64,000 nucleotides of DNA from Odiellus spinosus (lineage: Eukaryota > Arthropoda > Arachnida > Opiliones > Phalangiidae). Position 1 is the first letter of the stretch, and each line of letters starts with the position of its first letter. The stretch spans positions 1,800,501-1,864,500 of the forward strand of contig OY987226.1 of assembly GCA_963920705.1 (NCBI GenBank). Reading direction: 5' to 3'. A program made the position numbers and the translations under genes. Positions 20,797 to 33,200 of this stretch are shown in pieces. The notes beneath the pieces were generated by a model. That model saw only the letters and a list, made by a program, of their open reading frames with translations, was not told the DNA's origin and searched no databases.

Positions 20797-22790
20797 TTAA
20801 GAAAGAAAATTTAGCTCAATATAAATTAACGCTGTTTATTTTAGGATACTGCCAATATAAAATTAAATCTAAATATTTTATAATTAGTATTTAAAGTATA
20901 AACAAAATTGTTTTTTAAAAGGTGCTTGAATGACCCAAGTTGTAAGCTAACCTTTGCACTATATAGATCTATCGATCTTTTTTTTATTCGAATTCATCTT
21001 GTTACGGACTTTAAAAATAGAGTTAACATCTTATGTTTGAAAGAATTGTTGGAAATAGTTTTCACTTTTCGATTCTTTTTGTAACTAAGGCTGCTAGGTG
21101 GCGCTAAGTTACCCGTGTCAAATTTTATCACGGAAAACGCCCGCTCGAATGTGCTGAATATGGCAGTAAAGCGAGTGATCTAGTTACTCTGCCTCTGTGT
21201 CCCATAATAATATCATTTTTGCGCGAGTATATTGATCCGAAAACTCTTTGATGACCCCCCAAAAACGTACATGGCTGTAGTGCCAAGAACTAAGGTCTTT
21301 TTTCAATCAGATAGGGCTTCCAGAGAATCTATAGACTATAATATCTACAATTCCTAGAGAGACTTATACAAAGCTATAATTTGTAGGATCAGGTTAGCTA
21401 TTAATACTTGTCGTCTGCTTTAGGCGAATGCTGAGCGTAATTACCTCAAAGTTAAGCCTATAAAACCAGAAATAGATGAACCGAAATTATCAACGAGAGC
21501 TTAGATTGAGAAATGCATTTTATTTGGAGTGAATGGGGAGGGTAAGCACTGGGGGAATGGGCTTCCTCGGCCTCAAGGAAATACCGAGGAGGATCTTGGG
21601 AAACTGATCGCCCCACGTAGCGACGGCTGCAAACCAAGCCAGGTGGCGCATTCAACGTTTCTCGGCTAGGCGAAATTCCGAGGGGGAGGGGGCTATAACT
21701 GTCGTCTAAGAGAGGGGAAACGGAGAACTTGCCTGTGGCGTTAGAGGAATAGCTCGTTGATAATTTCGGTTCATCTATTTCTGATAAAACTAATATAAGT
21801 TGATAATTTATAAATATCCCGTAATTTTGGCTTAGATCTTGGACCTGTCCCCGCAATCACCATATTCTCTCGGTTCTCAATAGATTTTCCTCTGTTGAGT
21901 CTTTCCATTTTGCCGCATTTTTTTTTTACTGAATCAAACAATATACTCTGGAAATTCATTCCAAAACTTTAAGCTTACGATGATTTCCTCAAACAATTTA
22001 GTTTATCCTAGAATATTTCATGTGACACCTAACCTTTTTGCAATCTCATCAAGTAAAAAGATTAGTGCTCTGACAAAATTAAGGTTTATTATATCGATAT
22101 TGCGTACTTCCAATACTTTATGGGCTTTCTTGTTCTAGCAAATATTAATTTTAAAGTTTGTAACGAGCTGAATTTGAATAACGAACTATTCTGTTTCTTC
22201 ATAATCCGCAAAACGTTATCCAAACAAATTAATAAGAATCCGCGATGAAATATTTGTAGATTTTTGATTCATTCGAGGCAATCTCTAACTGGAATTGAAT
22301 CAATATATTGAGCGCAATAGGAATGAGGTCTTGATAATATTCCTCAAAGTGAGCGTTAATTTGAGTAACAACCAAATTTTGTTTTTATTTAATCTTTAAT
22401 TTATCACAATTCCATAAAATATTCACAAATACATGACAAAATATAATACAACCACACTACCATGTATTAAACATGGGACGATTAACAAAATCGAAATAGC
22501 TATATAGAAACTCCACATTGTGCCCTTTCATTGTCACTATTCAGATGCGGTATAATGAGATTATTAAAAAGAGCGAATGATTTATTGTTGTAATTTTATA
22601 GTTTTTTTTTCTCTGTTTATAGCTGTTGTAAAGAAAGTTATTCTTTTATACTATAGGAGTTAACAAAGAGACATAATAAAAAATGTCCATATTTATGCCG
22701 ATTATTATTACATTTTAATTTTTTTAAAGACATAATTTAAGAACTGGTTTACTCAAATGTAGATGGAGCCATGATTCATGTGAAATTAGG

Positions 22791-23069
22791 TTATTCAGAC
22801 GATGCGTAATTAGCCGTGGTTTAATCAGATTTAATCTCAGTTCAATAAACTATAGTTAATTGTGATTAAACATTGGTTAATTGTGATTAAACTTCAGCAA
22901 AATCTGATTAAATTCAGCAAAATCTGATTAAATTCAGCTAAATCTGATTAAATTCAGCTAAATCTGATTAAATTCAGCTAAATCTGATTAAATTCAGCTA
23001 AATCTGATTAAATTCAGCTAAATCTGATTAAATTTCAGTTAAATCTGATTATGCCTCGTCTGAAAAGGC
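22791..23069. mobile_element. MITE with internal 20-bp tandem array
   Basis: The ends TTATTCAGACGATGCGTAATT and CCTCGTCTGAAAAG are inverted. Inside, eight units of a 20-bp repeat (TTCAGCTAAATCTGATTAAA and close variants) run from about 22892 to 23051. The related copy at 33411-33519 ends CTCGTCTGAATAAGG and has no array, so the array arose after insertion. Confidence 0.75.
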
Positions 23070-23246
23070 TATTACGGTTCAGTGACTTTATATTAGACAT
23101 TTCTAAAATATATTCTATAACCTCGTGGAATTGTCTCTTGTCTCTGATTGACCCTCTGGTAACTTTGGGGAAAATCAAACGCACAATCAAATCACAATAT
23201 TATTCTATAAATCATTTTTATAAAAATGTGAAAAATGTCAGGAGGC

Positions 23247-23252
23247 TTTATT
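23247..23252 (-). terminator. Possible SMUG1 polyadenylation signal
   Basis: TTTATT on the plus strand reads AATAAA on the SMUG1 strand, about 425 bp past the stop codon and beyond the element at 23365-23667. No clear AATAAA was seen nearer to the stop codon. Confidence 0.4.
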
Positions 23253-23364
23253 TAAATACAAGGAATCACAGAAAAAGTATGATTTTACCCACCCCTTGGA
23301 ATTTGGGCAGTTATCCTTGAGACTTTACTCTAAGGAGTGCTTTGAGGTTATATTTTCCTCTTAA

Positions 23365-23667
23365 AGGCCCCATCTGCTCTGAAATTTGCCCCTTTAAAAT
23401 GCTCTTCCCTTATGCACACAGCCTAGCTTTAACTGCACAGTTTATGTTCAACGTCGTCTGCTGGAAAAGCAGACAACTTGAATTAGGATTTAAAAATCAC
23501 GGATAAACCCTTTAAAGGGACTATATGCGATTTTTGAATCCCCTTTAAAGTCACCTTCTTTTCTAGCTTAGCAGACGACGTTGTAAAAAACAAATTGTAC
23601 AGACAAAGCTATGTGTGCATAAGGGAAGAGCATTTTAAAGGGGCCAATTTTAGAGCAGATAGGGCCT
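23365..23667. mobile_element. TTAA-flanked foldback element in the SMUG1 3' UTR
   Basis: TTAA at 23361-23364 and 23668-23671 flank arms beginning AGGCCCCATCTGCTCT and AGGCCCTATCTGCTCT (the latter on the complement). The arms pair for about 115 bp, through AAATGCTCTTCCCTTATGC and CAACGTCGTCTGCT. Its right edge is 3 nt from the SMUG1 stop codon. Single arms recur at 6240-6400, 7445-7570 and 9530-9640. Confidence 0.85.
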
Positions 23668-23674
23668 TTAATGT

Positions 23675-24517
23675 TTAAATACTCCCATTAAAATATTTCA
23701 TTAAATCTAGATCTTCCAATTGTTTCTTTACAGCTTTATCCCATCCCTTATTAGCTTCTGGGTTAACGGGACTCGGGTGCATAATAGAACAAATATTAAC
23801 GTGATCTAGATCTTTATCTTTTAAGGCCATTTTTGTTCTTTCTTTGGCAAATTTGCCTATGCCTATAACCACGCGTACATTGAGTAATTTGACAACTTGG
23901 TACAAATATTTGTCACAAATCTGCAATAAATTTTTCCTTATTTCCGCTTTTAGATCTGGTGGGGTAATGTTTTTCCCACTTTTAGCTAGAAACGCTAATG
24001 GGCAATAATTGTGAACAAACGAGTGACGGAAGAATACTTCCGGTTCTCCGGAATGTTCTCGAATGAAACCCCAAAAACGTCGCCCACTGACCTGCAATAT
24101 AAATAACAAAATAAAATTTACATCAATTCTACAATATAGAATTCATCGTACTTCGCTTCTGTGACATTCAAAACCTAGAATTGGTCTATTAGGGTGTTCT
24201 TTAGCGGGTTTGGCAATGGAACCCTCAATCTTCATCCAGTTTTTGACACTATTAATTTCACCAAATGGAACCCCTGTTTGGTTCATGCCCCATGGTCCAG
24301 GATTCATACCCAAAATTAGAATTGATTTTTGGGTTTGGCAAAATTTTCGTACGTAACATTCGTGAGTATTTTTTGCATAAATTAAAGGGTTATAAACGTA
24401 ACAAACAGGTTCACTGAAATGTAATAATGCGAGTTCATCGCAAAAGCTATGCTCTATTTCCAAAAATTGGGTTATAATGTCGTTAGGATTGGGTGTGTAG
24501 CTAGTTTCAGATTCCAT
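23675..24517 (-). CDS. SMUG1: Single-strand-selective uracil-DNA glycosylase (SMUG1)
   Basis: Base-excision repair enzyme that removes uracil and 5-hydroxymethyluracil from DNA in the nucleus. Exons 24517-24152 and 24091-23675 join in frame to 260 residues; human SMUG1 is 270. The catalytic motif GMNPGPWGMNQTGVPFGE starts at residue 70, with the water-activating Asn at 72. RRFWGF, FVHNYCPLAFL and the second active-site loop HPSPVNPEANKGW (227-239) are all present, so the enzyme should be active. The intron (24092-24151) is 60 bp. The start ATG at 24517 begins a typical short N-terminal leader. The gene faces SEC61G head-to-head, and a TTAA foldback element follows its stop codon at once. Confidence 0.95.
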
Positions 24518-24830
24518 AGTGTTGCAAATTTAGACTGTGTAACGCGTGTTACCAGTGTAAAAATAAATGGTTGGGGGTGGGGGAGGTCAACTTAGAAAGG
24601 GCGCTTCCCTGCTTTTTTAGCCACCCACCAACGCGTCGAACGTGGTCGGTGTAAAAAGGTTCGCTGCCATACCGAATATAGCGTAGAATTAAATAGTCTT
24701 TGCTTTACAGACAGGGTCCTTAGCACTCCGGACATAAATTGTTACATAGAGAATTATGTAGTTTGAGGATCGATGATGGGTGGACGAGCAGTGGGAGCAG
24801 GGTCATGCTGTAGCATTTGAGGTTAGCCAA
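24518..24830. promoter_or_regulatory. Putative bidirectional SMUG1 / SEC61G promoter
   Basis: The region upstream of the SMUG1 start and of the inferred SEC61G leader exon is richer in GC and CpG than its flanks (AACGCGTGTTACC, CCAACGCGTCGAACGTGG). Sharing is inferred from the divergent arrangement. Exact start sites are unknown. Confidence 0.45.
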
Positions 24831-25041
24831 AAACGAACGTTCAGCGGCGCAAAAGTCTCGATTCGGTTCCGGTTCTTCGGTAGAGCAATTCGGTATATCC
24901 GGTCAGTCACTGAACGTAGCCTATACGTGTGTAGTCGTGTACTTCCGAGACGGATCTGACGTCCTGCTTTCTCGTCGTCGTCTTCTTGCGTGGCAAGGTT
25001 TACAAGTTTACTCTCGTAATTTGGATTAAATTAAATTGTTG
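24831..25041 (+). other. Probable 5' UTR exon of SEC61G
   Basis: A CpG-containing stretch ends in TTG|GTAAGAA at 25041/25042, a strong donor. The next good acceptor with a conserved coding product is ATTTTAG at 26868, six bases before the SEC61G ATG. The left boundary is a guess, and the exon itself is inference. Confidence 0.4.
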
Positions 25042-26868
25042 GTAAGAATTTTTCATTAAATATATATCGGAGAAATTAAATCGGGTTTTTTGTAAAAATT
25101 ATAAGAATAAGAATATGGTTTTATGCAAAGTAATGTAGATTGTAGAGGAACCAAAGAAAATAAGAGTTAGAGTTGGTACCATGCCAAATGATGTCATATC
25201 CAGCATGGTGTTCTTTAACTTCACGAAAGGTTACAGATTTAAAGTTAATTCTTATAGCAAATTCGCCTGGGTGCGATAAAATCCAAAATATTAATCTGGG
25301 CTAGTTGGAGGCTTGAAGCTTTGTTGAACAATTGTTTTCTCTTACCCGATTTTTGGAGTATTTTTCATTGTAGCAGCTGAGAAAGATAATTGAGCTATTT
25401 CGGCTATGCGATCTTTTTGAAATTTAGGTATGATTAAGGTGAAAGGCAAAATCATTATGGTTTTTCTGCGAGATTTTGAGCACTACACAAGTCACCCAAT
25501 AGAATTCACTATAAATGAGTATGATATGAATATGAGTATGACATTCATAAACACGCGTTGAAAGTTAAGGTACACTTGTATACAGAAGAATTATTAGTGT
25601 GGCACGTCAACTAGTAGTCCATTGTACAACCCCGGGGAGTTCATGATTTAATAAGTTGGATTTCTGTGATGAAGCGAAGAGTTTGTTTCACTGAGATATC
25701 CTAAAGCTTATTGTTTCTGATTCTCAAATGCCTGGGCTGAGTAGTTAACACAGCTACACAGAACATGGGAAGAGGTTTCCTCCTCAGCAAGGCACGCCTT
25801 GCAAAGAGGATCAGGTGTTAAGTTGAAAGTGTCCAGTTAGTAGACCACTAACCAACCTAGTACAAGGTCTAGAGAGAGCAAGTCCCTCGCTCTCTGCTTA
25901 GATGGACCAAGGATAAAACACTTGGTTTGACTTTGGCCATCCATCTCAAGCCAGAGCCTTAGTATAAAGAAGAAACTTATACTTTTTTGGTTAAGTAAGG
26001 CTGGCTTTCGTTCGGTTTGGTTAAATATAGGTTTCCTCTTCAGCAAAGCACACCCTGCAGATAGGATCTTCACCAATACCAATAGTTTATCATATTTTTG
26101 CTATTATAAGAGTCCATTGCTCTTGAACAACATATGTTGCTGTTTCTGAACAGTGTGCGGTGCATTTGCTCTGCACTTAAAAATGTGAAAGAGAGAATTT
26201 TTAAATGGGAAATAGTTAATTCTGTTTTCTTGGTTTGAAAACCAGGATTCTTTGACAAGAATCTCTCTTTCTCCAAAAATATTTTATATGGTTTAAAGGG
26301 AGAATGAAGTCAAATGTTTTTTTTCCTATCAATATCCTTGGAGCGAAAATATTCTTTATTGTTAATTATAATTTTAATTTTCTAGTAAGAAAGTTTACAT
26401 TTCTTAACTGTAAAATCAAATTACTGGGGAAGTAGGCTTAACACAAATCAATGGATTTTTAAATATGCTCTAAAGCTAGTGCCTTTTAATATCCAAGTAA
26501 AAAGCAATTGACTGGAAGAACAGTTATGTCGAGATTTCACTTACCAAAAAAAGTTAGTCTTAAGAGGTCTTGGGGTAGTCTTCATTATGGCAAGAAGTCT
26601 TAAAGACTTCCTCAAGACTTTTGTAGTGTTCTTGAGGACCTCTTCAAGTTTTTTCTGTAAGGGCTAAAACTCTGTGGATTTGTGATAATCCTACTTTATT
26701 AGTAAGATAAAAAATTTAACTCCTTACAAGTCAGATCTATTTTAACAGGAAGGAAAAATGACTCATTCCTTCTCTTCATTATTCCTTTAACTGAGCCTTT
26801 CATTCGTCAAATCATTTTGCCCATTTGCTTTCACAAATTTTATGATTGACGTATTTTTATAATTTTAG
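25042..26868. other. Inferred 5' UTR intron of SEC61G
   Basis: No coding exon is recognised. It contains a TTTAAAGGGAGAATGAAG end of the TTAAAGGG repeat group near 26294 and a CCCTTACC-type MITE at 26540-26663. The minus-strand open frames at 25837-26276 have no recognisable domain. Confidence 0.5.
26540..26663. mobile_element. CCCTTACC-ended palindromic MITE, copy 3
   Basis: CTTACCAAAAAAAGTTAGTC at the left and TTTTTTCTGTAAGGG at the right. Interior AAGAGGTCTTGGGGTAG, CAAGACTTTTGTAGTG and CTTGAGGACCTCTTC match the other four copies. Confidence 0.75.
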
Positions 26869-26874
26869 ACAGAC

Positions 26875-27814
<940 letters not shown>

Positions 27815-28187
27815 AACTCTTACGAGTGATGGATCTCGACAAACTAAAACCGTCATATGTTTGAAACTTTTAAGCAAAATCATTAAATATTTACTTTATT
27901 TTGACTTAAGCTATCAAAATTTTTCATAATATAAGCATATACCTACTTTTGCGTTGAGTCTTAAGTTTTGATAAACTACGTATTCAACTTAGTGGAAAAT
28001 TCAAATTCATCTTGATTCTCACAGTCAAAGTAATGTAAAGATTTTTCCCCAAATTTGAGTGAATTGTTAAAGCTTCAACTCGCTCTTTACTCGTGCTTGA
28101 ATTGAAAGGGTTACGAGGTGAAATTATCAAAAATATCGGGTCTATATTAATGGGTGAAAATTTCACGATCTAATTACATTTTCTAAA

Positions 28188-28560
28188 CTTGGTTAGGCTT
28201 AGCAATATAGTAGTATTTCCCAAAGTTATCAAAGGACCAATCAGATCCAAGAGCCCATCTCGTAAGGTTATAGAACATGACCCAATTATTTTTTTTTTAC
28301 AATTTTTCATAAAACTAACTATAATTAAATTTTCAAAACATGGTTAGGCTTAGCTTTACCAAAGTTACACAAGAACCAATCCAGCAAGGCTTTAGAACAT
28401 ATGCTACGACTCCCAGCGATTCCTGAATTATTTAACATAATTTAAGACTTGGTTAGGCGGGGCTTAGCACTGAGTTTGAACTTCCCAAAGTTACCCAAGG
28501 AATAATCAGAGCCAAGAGCCAATCCCACGAGGTTCTATAACATGATCTAGAAATAATTTT
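28188..28560. repeat. Three diverged direct repeats of about 130 bp
   Basis: Units begin CTTGGTTAGGCTTAGC (28188), CATGGTTAGGCTTAGC (about 28342) and CTTGGTTAGGCGGGGC (about 28449). Each continues with CCCAAAGTTA, a CCAATCAGAGCCAAGAGCC-like word and GGTTATAGAACATG. The middle unit is shortened. Confidence 0.7.
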
Positions 28561-29049
28561 AATCTAGTCACTTCTAAGGGAAAATTTCACTGAGTGAGGA
28601 TCAGCAGCAGTGATATATAAAATTACGAAAGAGCCTTTTTGGGGAGCTGATATTTCTCGTGCTTGCCACTGTCTTTGGTTTTGGTATCAAATTTTTAGTA
28701 TAGGGGCGCTACAGTCGCCATTGAATAATATAATAATAAAAGGTGTCTTCAAGCTTTAAGGGGCAGTTCATAGTTTGCAAAGAAATCAGATAGTAGTGGT
28801 TAGTCTACTCTACCGTGTAGCTAGGATGGAAAAATAATTTTGAACCAGGGAATACTGTTACAATTCCTACCTGGACGTGTTGAGTACTACTACCTTCCTA
28901 AATAGTTTCCGTAGGCCCTCTTAAAACCTAATTTTGTAACAGCACTAACCCCATCTGCATTGGAAACCTCCTTTTAAACCGTTTCCATCTGCGCGAACTT
29001 TCTGAAATCTGAAATCATAATATACTGTGTAGAAAACACCTCTGCAATT

Positions 29050-29353
29050 CAGGGTTGCCACAGGTCAGGGAATTTGAAATTGAAACAAAAAAGTCAAGGA
29101 ATTTTATGATATTTTAAAAAGTCAGGGAATTTAAAGATCTTCCAAGAAGCCAGGAAATTCCAATCATTATCTGCAGAAAAGATTCTTAGCTGACGGCGTG
29201 TCAGTTGTATAGATTAGAACAAAGATACGCGTGCAAAAAGTGTGGCGAACGCGATTATATAAAAAATAAAAGCTTAAAAATTGGAAAATCATTGGAAAAG
29301 GTTCGGAAAAAAATGGAAAAGTCGGGGAATTTGAAAAAACTATGGCAACCCTG
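29050..29353. mobile_element. CAGGGTTG-ended MITE
   Basis: CAGGGTTGCCACAGGTCAGG at the left and TATGGCAACCCTG at the right are inverted. The interior repeats GTCAGGGAATTT and GTCAAGGAATTTTA words, as in the elements at 30633 and 26995. Confidence 0.75.
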
Positions 29354-30215
29354 CGCATATTTGTTATTTCAATATAAACTTAAAATTAAAATAAAATACT
29401 CCGATAGAAAGACTTAATATATTTAATGCTCATTATTTCTATATCTGGTGCAGAGAGCGCACATTCACACTTTTTCTTTTTGTTTAACAACCATGGTTTT
29501 TATTCATCTTCCGAAGACTCCTGCCCAGGCAGTTTTTTTTCTTTTAAAAGATTCTTTTTACAAACAATTGTTTTTTTTTTTCACACAATTGGTTAACATT
29601 GAGTCTCCTATAGATAAAAAGGGTATATTTTTTTTTTCCAATTTAGGTTATTTATTTTTCCTCAATATTATCAACTTAATATTTTGCCTTTTAATATTTA
29701 ACGATGGCAATAATAAAGTGTTCTTCGCATTTAGGGGTCGCGACTCGTAAATCGAATCAAAAGATCCCATATTTCCGTTAAATTTTAGGTGTGCTATTTT
29801 TTTAAAACAATATTCCGTTGTTTTTATTTCTTTTGTACGTAATAAACTACAAGCTTCAACAGCAACATACTTTTTTTGTTATTTTTTTTATACAATTTAC
29901 AATTGAACAAAAACAACGCGAATAAAACTAAGAACAAAAAAAATTGTGTGCATTTGTTTTGGAGTTATAACCCACGATGCTAAAAAATCTTTTCTATAAA
30001 ATCTAAATCAAACGAAGCGCGCAAAATTTGGGGTTTTAAGGGATTTGGGAAAATATTTTTATGTATGAAAATTTTTTTGTATATTTTTTAATTTTTTTTT
30101 TTCTTTTTTTTTTTCGTTTTACTTTGGAACAGTATATAAAAATTCACGACACTTAACAAGGCCCAAAGTTCTCTCTAAAAATGTTTGTGTCTTTTGTTTT
30201 ATACAACAATTAATG

Positions 30216-33200
30216 CTACCTAGAATGGTGGTGTTTCAATACCCTGGTCGATTTCGCCGTTCGACCGGTAGAAATCGTATTACCACCACCACTTTCTAAT
30301 GGCACGGCCTTCGCCGTTGTTACGAGAGGCGGTGTTTGACGGTCTAGCTCCAACATGGCTTCTTGTATCGCGTTTTCTAAATGACTATTCATTTTTCTTC
30401 CCCTAAAAACAAATTCAAAATTAACATATGAGTTGAGATATATTTTTTGGTTAAGATAAATTGAACTAAAATCAATAAACCCTTGACAGAGAGGGGTCAG
30501 ACTCGTACAAATCTTGTACAGCCGGAGATTTGAAATCTTATATCCAAATATCCCCAAAACCTTTTAAATCTTTAAAAGGAAGATGAGGGAGAAGAGTGTG
30601 CAGCAGCGCTTGGTATTGGGATTTTACTAAGCCAGGGTTGCCACAGGTCAGGGAATTTGAAAATGAACCAAAAAGTCAGGGAATTTAAAGATCTTTCAAG
30701 AAGCCAGGATTACCATGTAATTGAAAATATTTATTTTTAAGTATTATAAAAATAAAAGGTTAAAAATTGGCTAGTATTAGATGAAAAGGTCAGGGAAAAA
30801 CCTGGAAAAGTCGGGGAATTTAAATCTGAAAAAACTGTATCAACCCTGTAAGCCAAAGGTACAGGGGCATCTTATGATTAGTCGAATGTTCTCCTTTTAA
30901 TTTGAATTATGCCATAATCAGGTTTCTATTTTCTTGTACAATTGGATAATTTATAAGATTGCAAATCTCCTGTACATTTGTTTGCTGTTAGCAACCTCGG
31001 GTTAAGCTTCGAGTGATTAAAAATTCAAACATAGCAATTTTAGACGGTGACTTTCCTAACAAAATGGGTATAAGCCTAAAAAACACTTCCTGTGAAGTTA
31101 CTCCCTTGTGTTGATCAAAATCTACATCTGAGAAGGAGTGGACCAAGTTTATAGTAACTAATCTATGTAACATTAACCCTAAACCCTTAAGTAGAAGGAA
31201 AATCATCGAATTGTAACAGAAAAGCAAGTGCAATATTTTATCCACGTTGCAGGGTGAACAGACTTTCTCTAATATTTCTATACCTTCTTATTAATTCCTT
31301 TGTTTCTCATATTTTAGTATATTTTCACCTTCTATTCACCACAACAGACTAGGAGTTTCCACCCGATGAAGCCTTGAATGAACCCCCATCCCAACAATGC
31401 TGGAACTCTTTTTCCGTATCATTTTATCTCTTTGAAAGGTTTTCAGATTTTTAGGTAAATTCCTACAATTTTAGTGTTAATTTTCCTAAGTTATGTTATA
31501 ATCCTACTCTGAATTTTCTATTTCTCCTATAAAAAATTCAACCCTTTTCCCTGACAGAGTAATTTAGGTAGGAGAGTCAAACAACGATGCAATTTTCACA
31601 TTACCTTCTATACCTTTTCCTAGCTCTGTGATGAGCTTCCAATCCTTCTGATAATGTTTTAAGTTTATCAGGTTCCACTTGGGTGAAAGTGTGGTCACCA
31701 AACCATTTCACCCAAAGCTGGAAAAAAAGTGCGTTAGAGCGTGATTATTTGGTTACGATACTCTCTCGTGTACGAAGAACCTAGTTTTTTTCCCAGAAGA
31801 ACCAAAATACCCATTCAGCCTATTTCCAAGACTGAACCCCAGTTTTTTTTTGTTACGGAGGCATTACCTTGCCGTCTTCGGACTTGACATTGCCTTTGAC
31901 TTCATCTTGTCGTACCAGTTTCCCTGGCCAAGATGGAAAACCTCTGATTTGACCCCAAACCAAATCACCTTCATTGAAGGTCCTGGGTTGCGAGGGTAAT
32001 GGCGAGTCAGGCGGTTCTTCTGTCAAAGAATATTTATGCGGTTAGCACTTGACATTTATGCCAGATCATTCATTCATTCAAATTTGCGCAGATGGTGGTG
32101 ATGATGTCTACATAAAATGCCAGTGCTAACCAGAACAAGATCCCAAACTTGGGGCTCCCAGCAATTCCAAATTAACAGTTAATGTTTCTCTAGAATTTAG
32201 AGATGAGCCAACAATTTTGATGAACAATTTTAGATGAAAATGACCGGAGCCACTTTAAATAATTTTACTCGCGTCAGGTTCATACTAGTATTAGATTCTC
32301 TGATATTTGCAACTTTACATAGTTGTGAAACAGTGGTTGATTTTTTTTAAAACAAATTTCACTAATATTTCTACCGATTTTTGTTTAAATTTTTAACACT
32401 ATTACATCTATTTAAGCCGCATTTTTAATCAAGATATCTTTGGCCAAAAATCCAGCTTTCTCGTTAAAACAATGAAACTTGAATCAAGCTTTTGTTTTTG
32501 CAAGCTTTTTAAAAAATTGAGAAGCAGATATTCAAATGAATTTGATATAAGTTGATTGAAAACGGGGCTTTATAGAAACAAATTATTTTTAACATTTGCC
32601 TGGGAGCCCCGCACTGACTCCCTATAGTATTGCGAGGGGTGGTATGAGCTTGCAAGCGAATGTGATGTTACGTTGGTAAGCGTAAATATTGCGAAGTTAC
32701 GGGAGAGAGTGAGACGCCTAATCTACAAGGGGCTGGTCACTCGGTGTAAATTCTTACTTTTGACTATAAGAGTTAAGTTTCTTTTGACAGTCCTAACCAA
32801 AATAAACTTTTCCTTTTCTACGGGGTCACCTTTAGAAATGAGAAAGTTTCATTTGGATACTATTGCAGCATCAACAATGCTTAAAAGATTTCTTACTCCG
32901 CAATCGTAGTATAGCAGAGTGATAAGCCCCTCATTCGTCACTCGTATATGTAATATTTTATTTCGATTAATGAATCAAACTCAATCACTTCCAATTAAGC
33001 AATGTCAGAAGTAGCGCAATTAGTAAGGATGGAAAGGTGCAAAATTTCAAATTTGGTAGTGCCTTAACCTACCTTAAAAAGGCGTTAACTAAAATCCAAA
33101 TTTAATTCTGGATGTCAAGTAATAACTATGGCAGTACTACGCCTATAGTACATTAGATCACACTTTAGATTTAAATAAAGCCGTTAAAAAGTAGTTCAAA

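Larger units (their letters stand above)
20318..23246. other. Convergent intergenic region, VPS36 / SMUG1
   Basis: No protein-coding exon is supported. AATAAA at 20396-20401 is the likely VPS36 polyadenylation signal. The region contains a TTAA-flanked MITE (20669-20796), a CTCF-like word TAGGTGGCGC at 21095, and the array-bearing element 22791-23069. Open frames at 21458-21959 and 23051-23320 show no recognisable domain and are treated as chance. Confidence 0.55.
27815..30215. other. Convergent intergenic region, SEC61G / MBD5/6-like
   Basis: No gene is supported. It contains three related direct repeats at 28188-28560 and a CAGGGTTG MITE at 29050-29353. A T-rich stretch (29440-30215) probably contains the MBD5/6-like 3' UTR, with TTTATT (AATAAA on that strand) at 29823-29828. 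Confidence 0.5.

Noticed and set aside
21458-21959. Minus-strand open frames of 132 and 62 codons
   Set aside because: No family resemblance, no matching splice signals, and in convergent intergenic DNA.
22892-23051. Regular 20-bp repeats that could suggest a CRISPR array
   Set aside because: The units are back-to-back with no spacers, lie inside a MITE, and sit in a eukaryotic gene context.
29448-29750. 100-codon + strand open frame rich in Phe
   Set aside because: It lies in a T-rich stretch likely to be the 3' UTR of the minus-strand MBD5/6-like gene. There is no domain or splice context.
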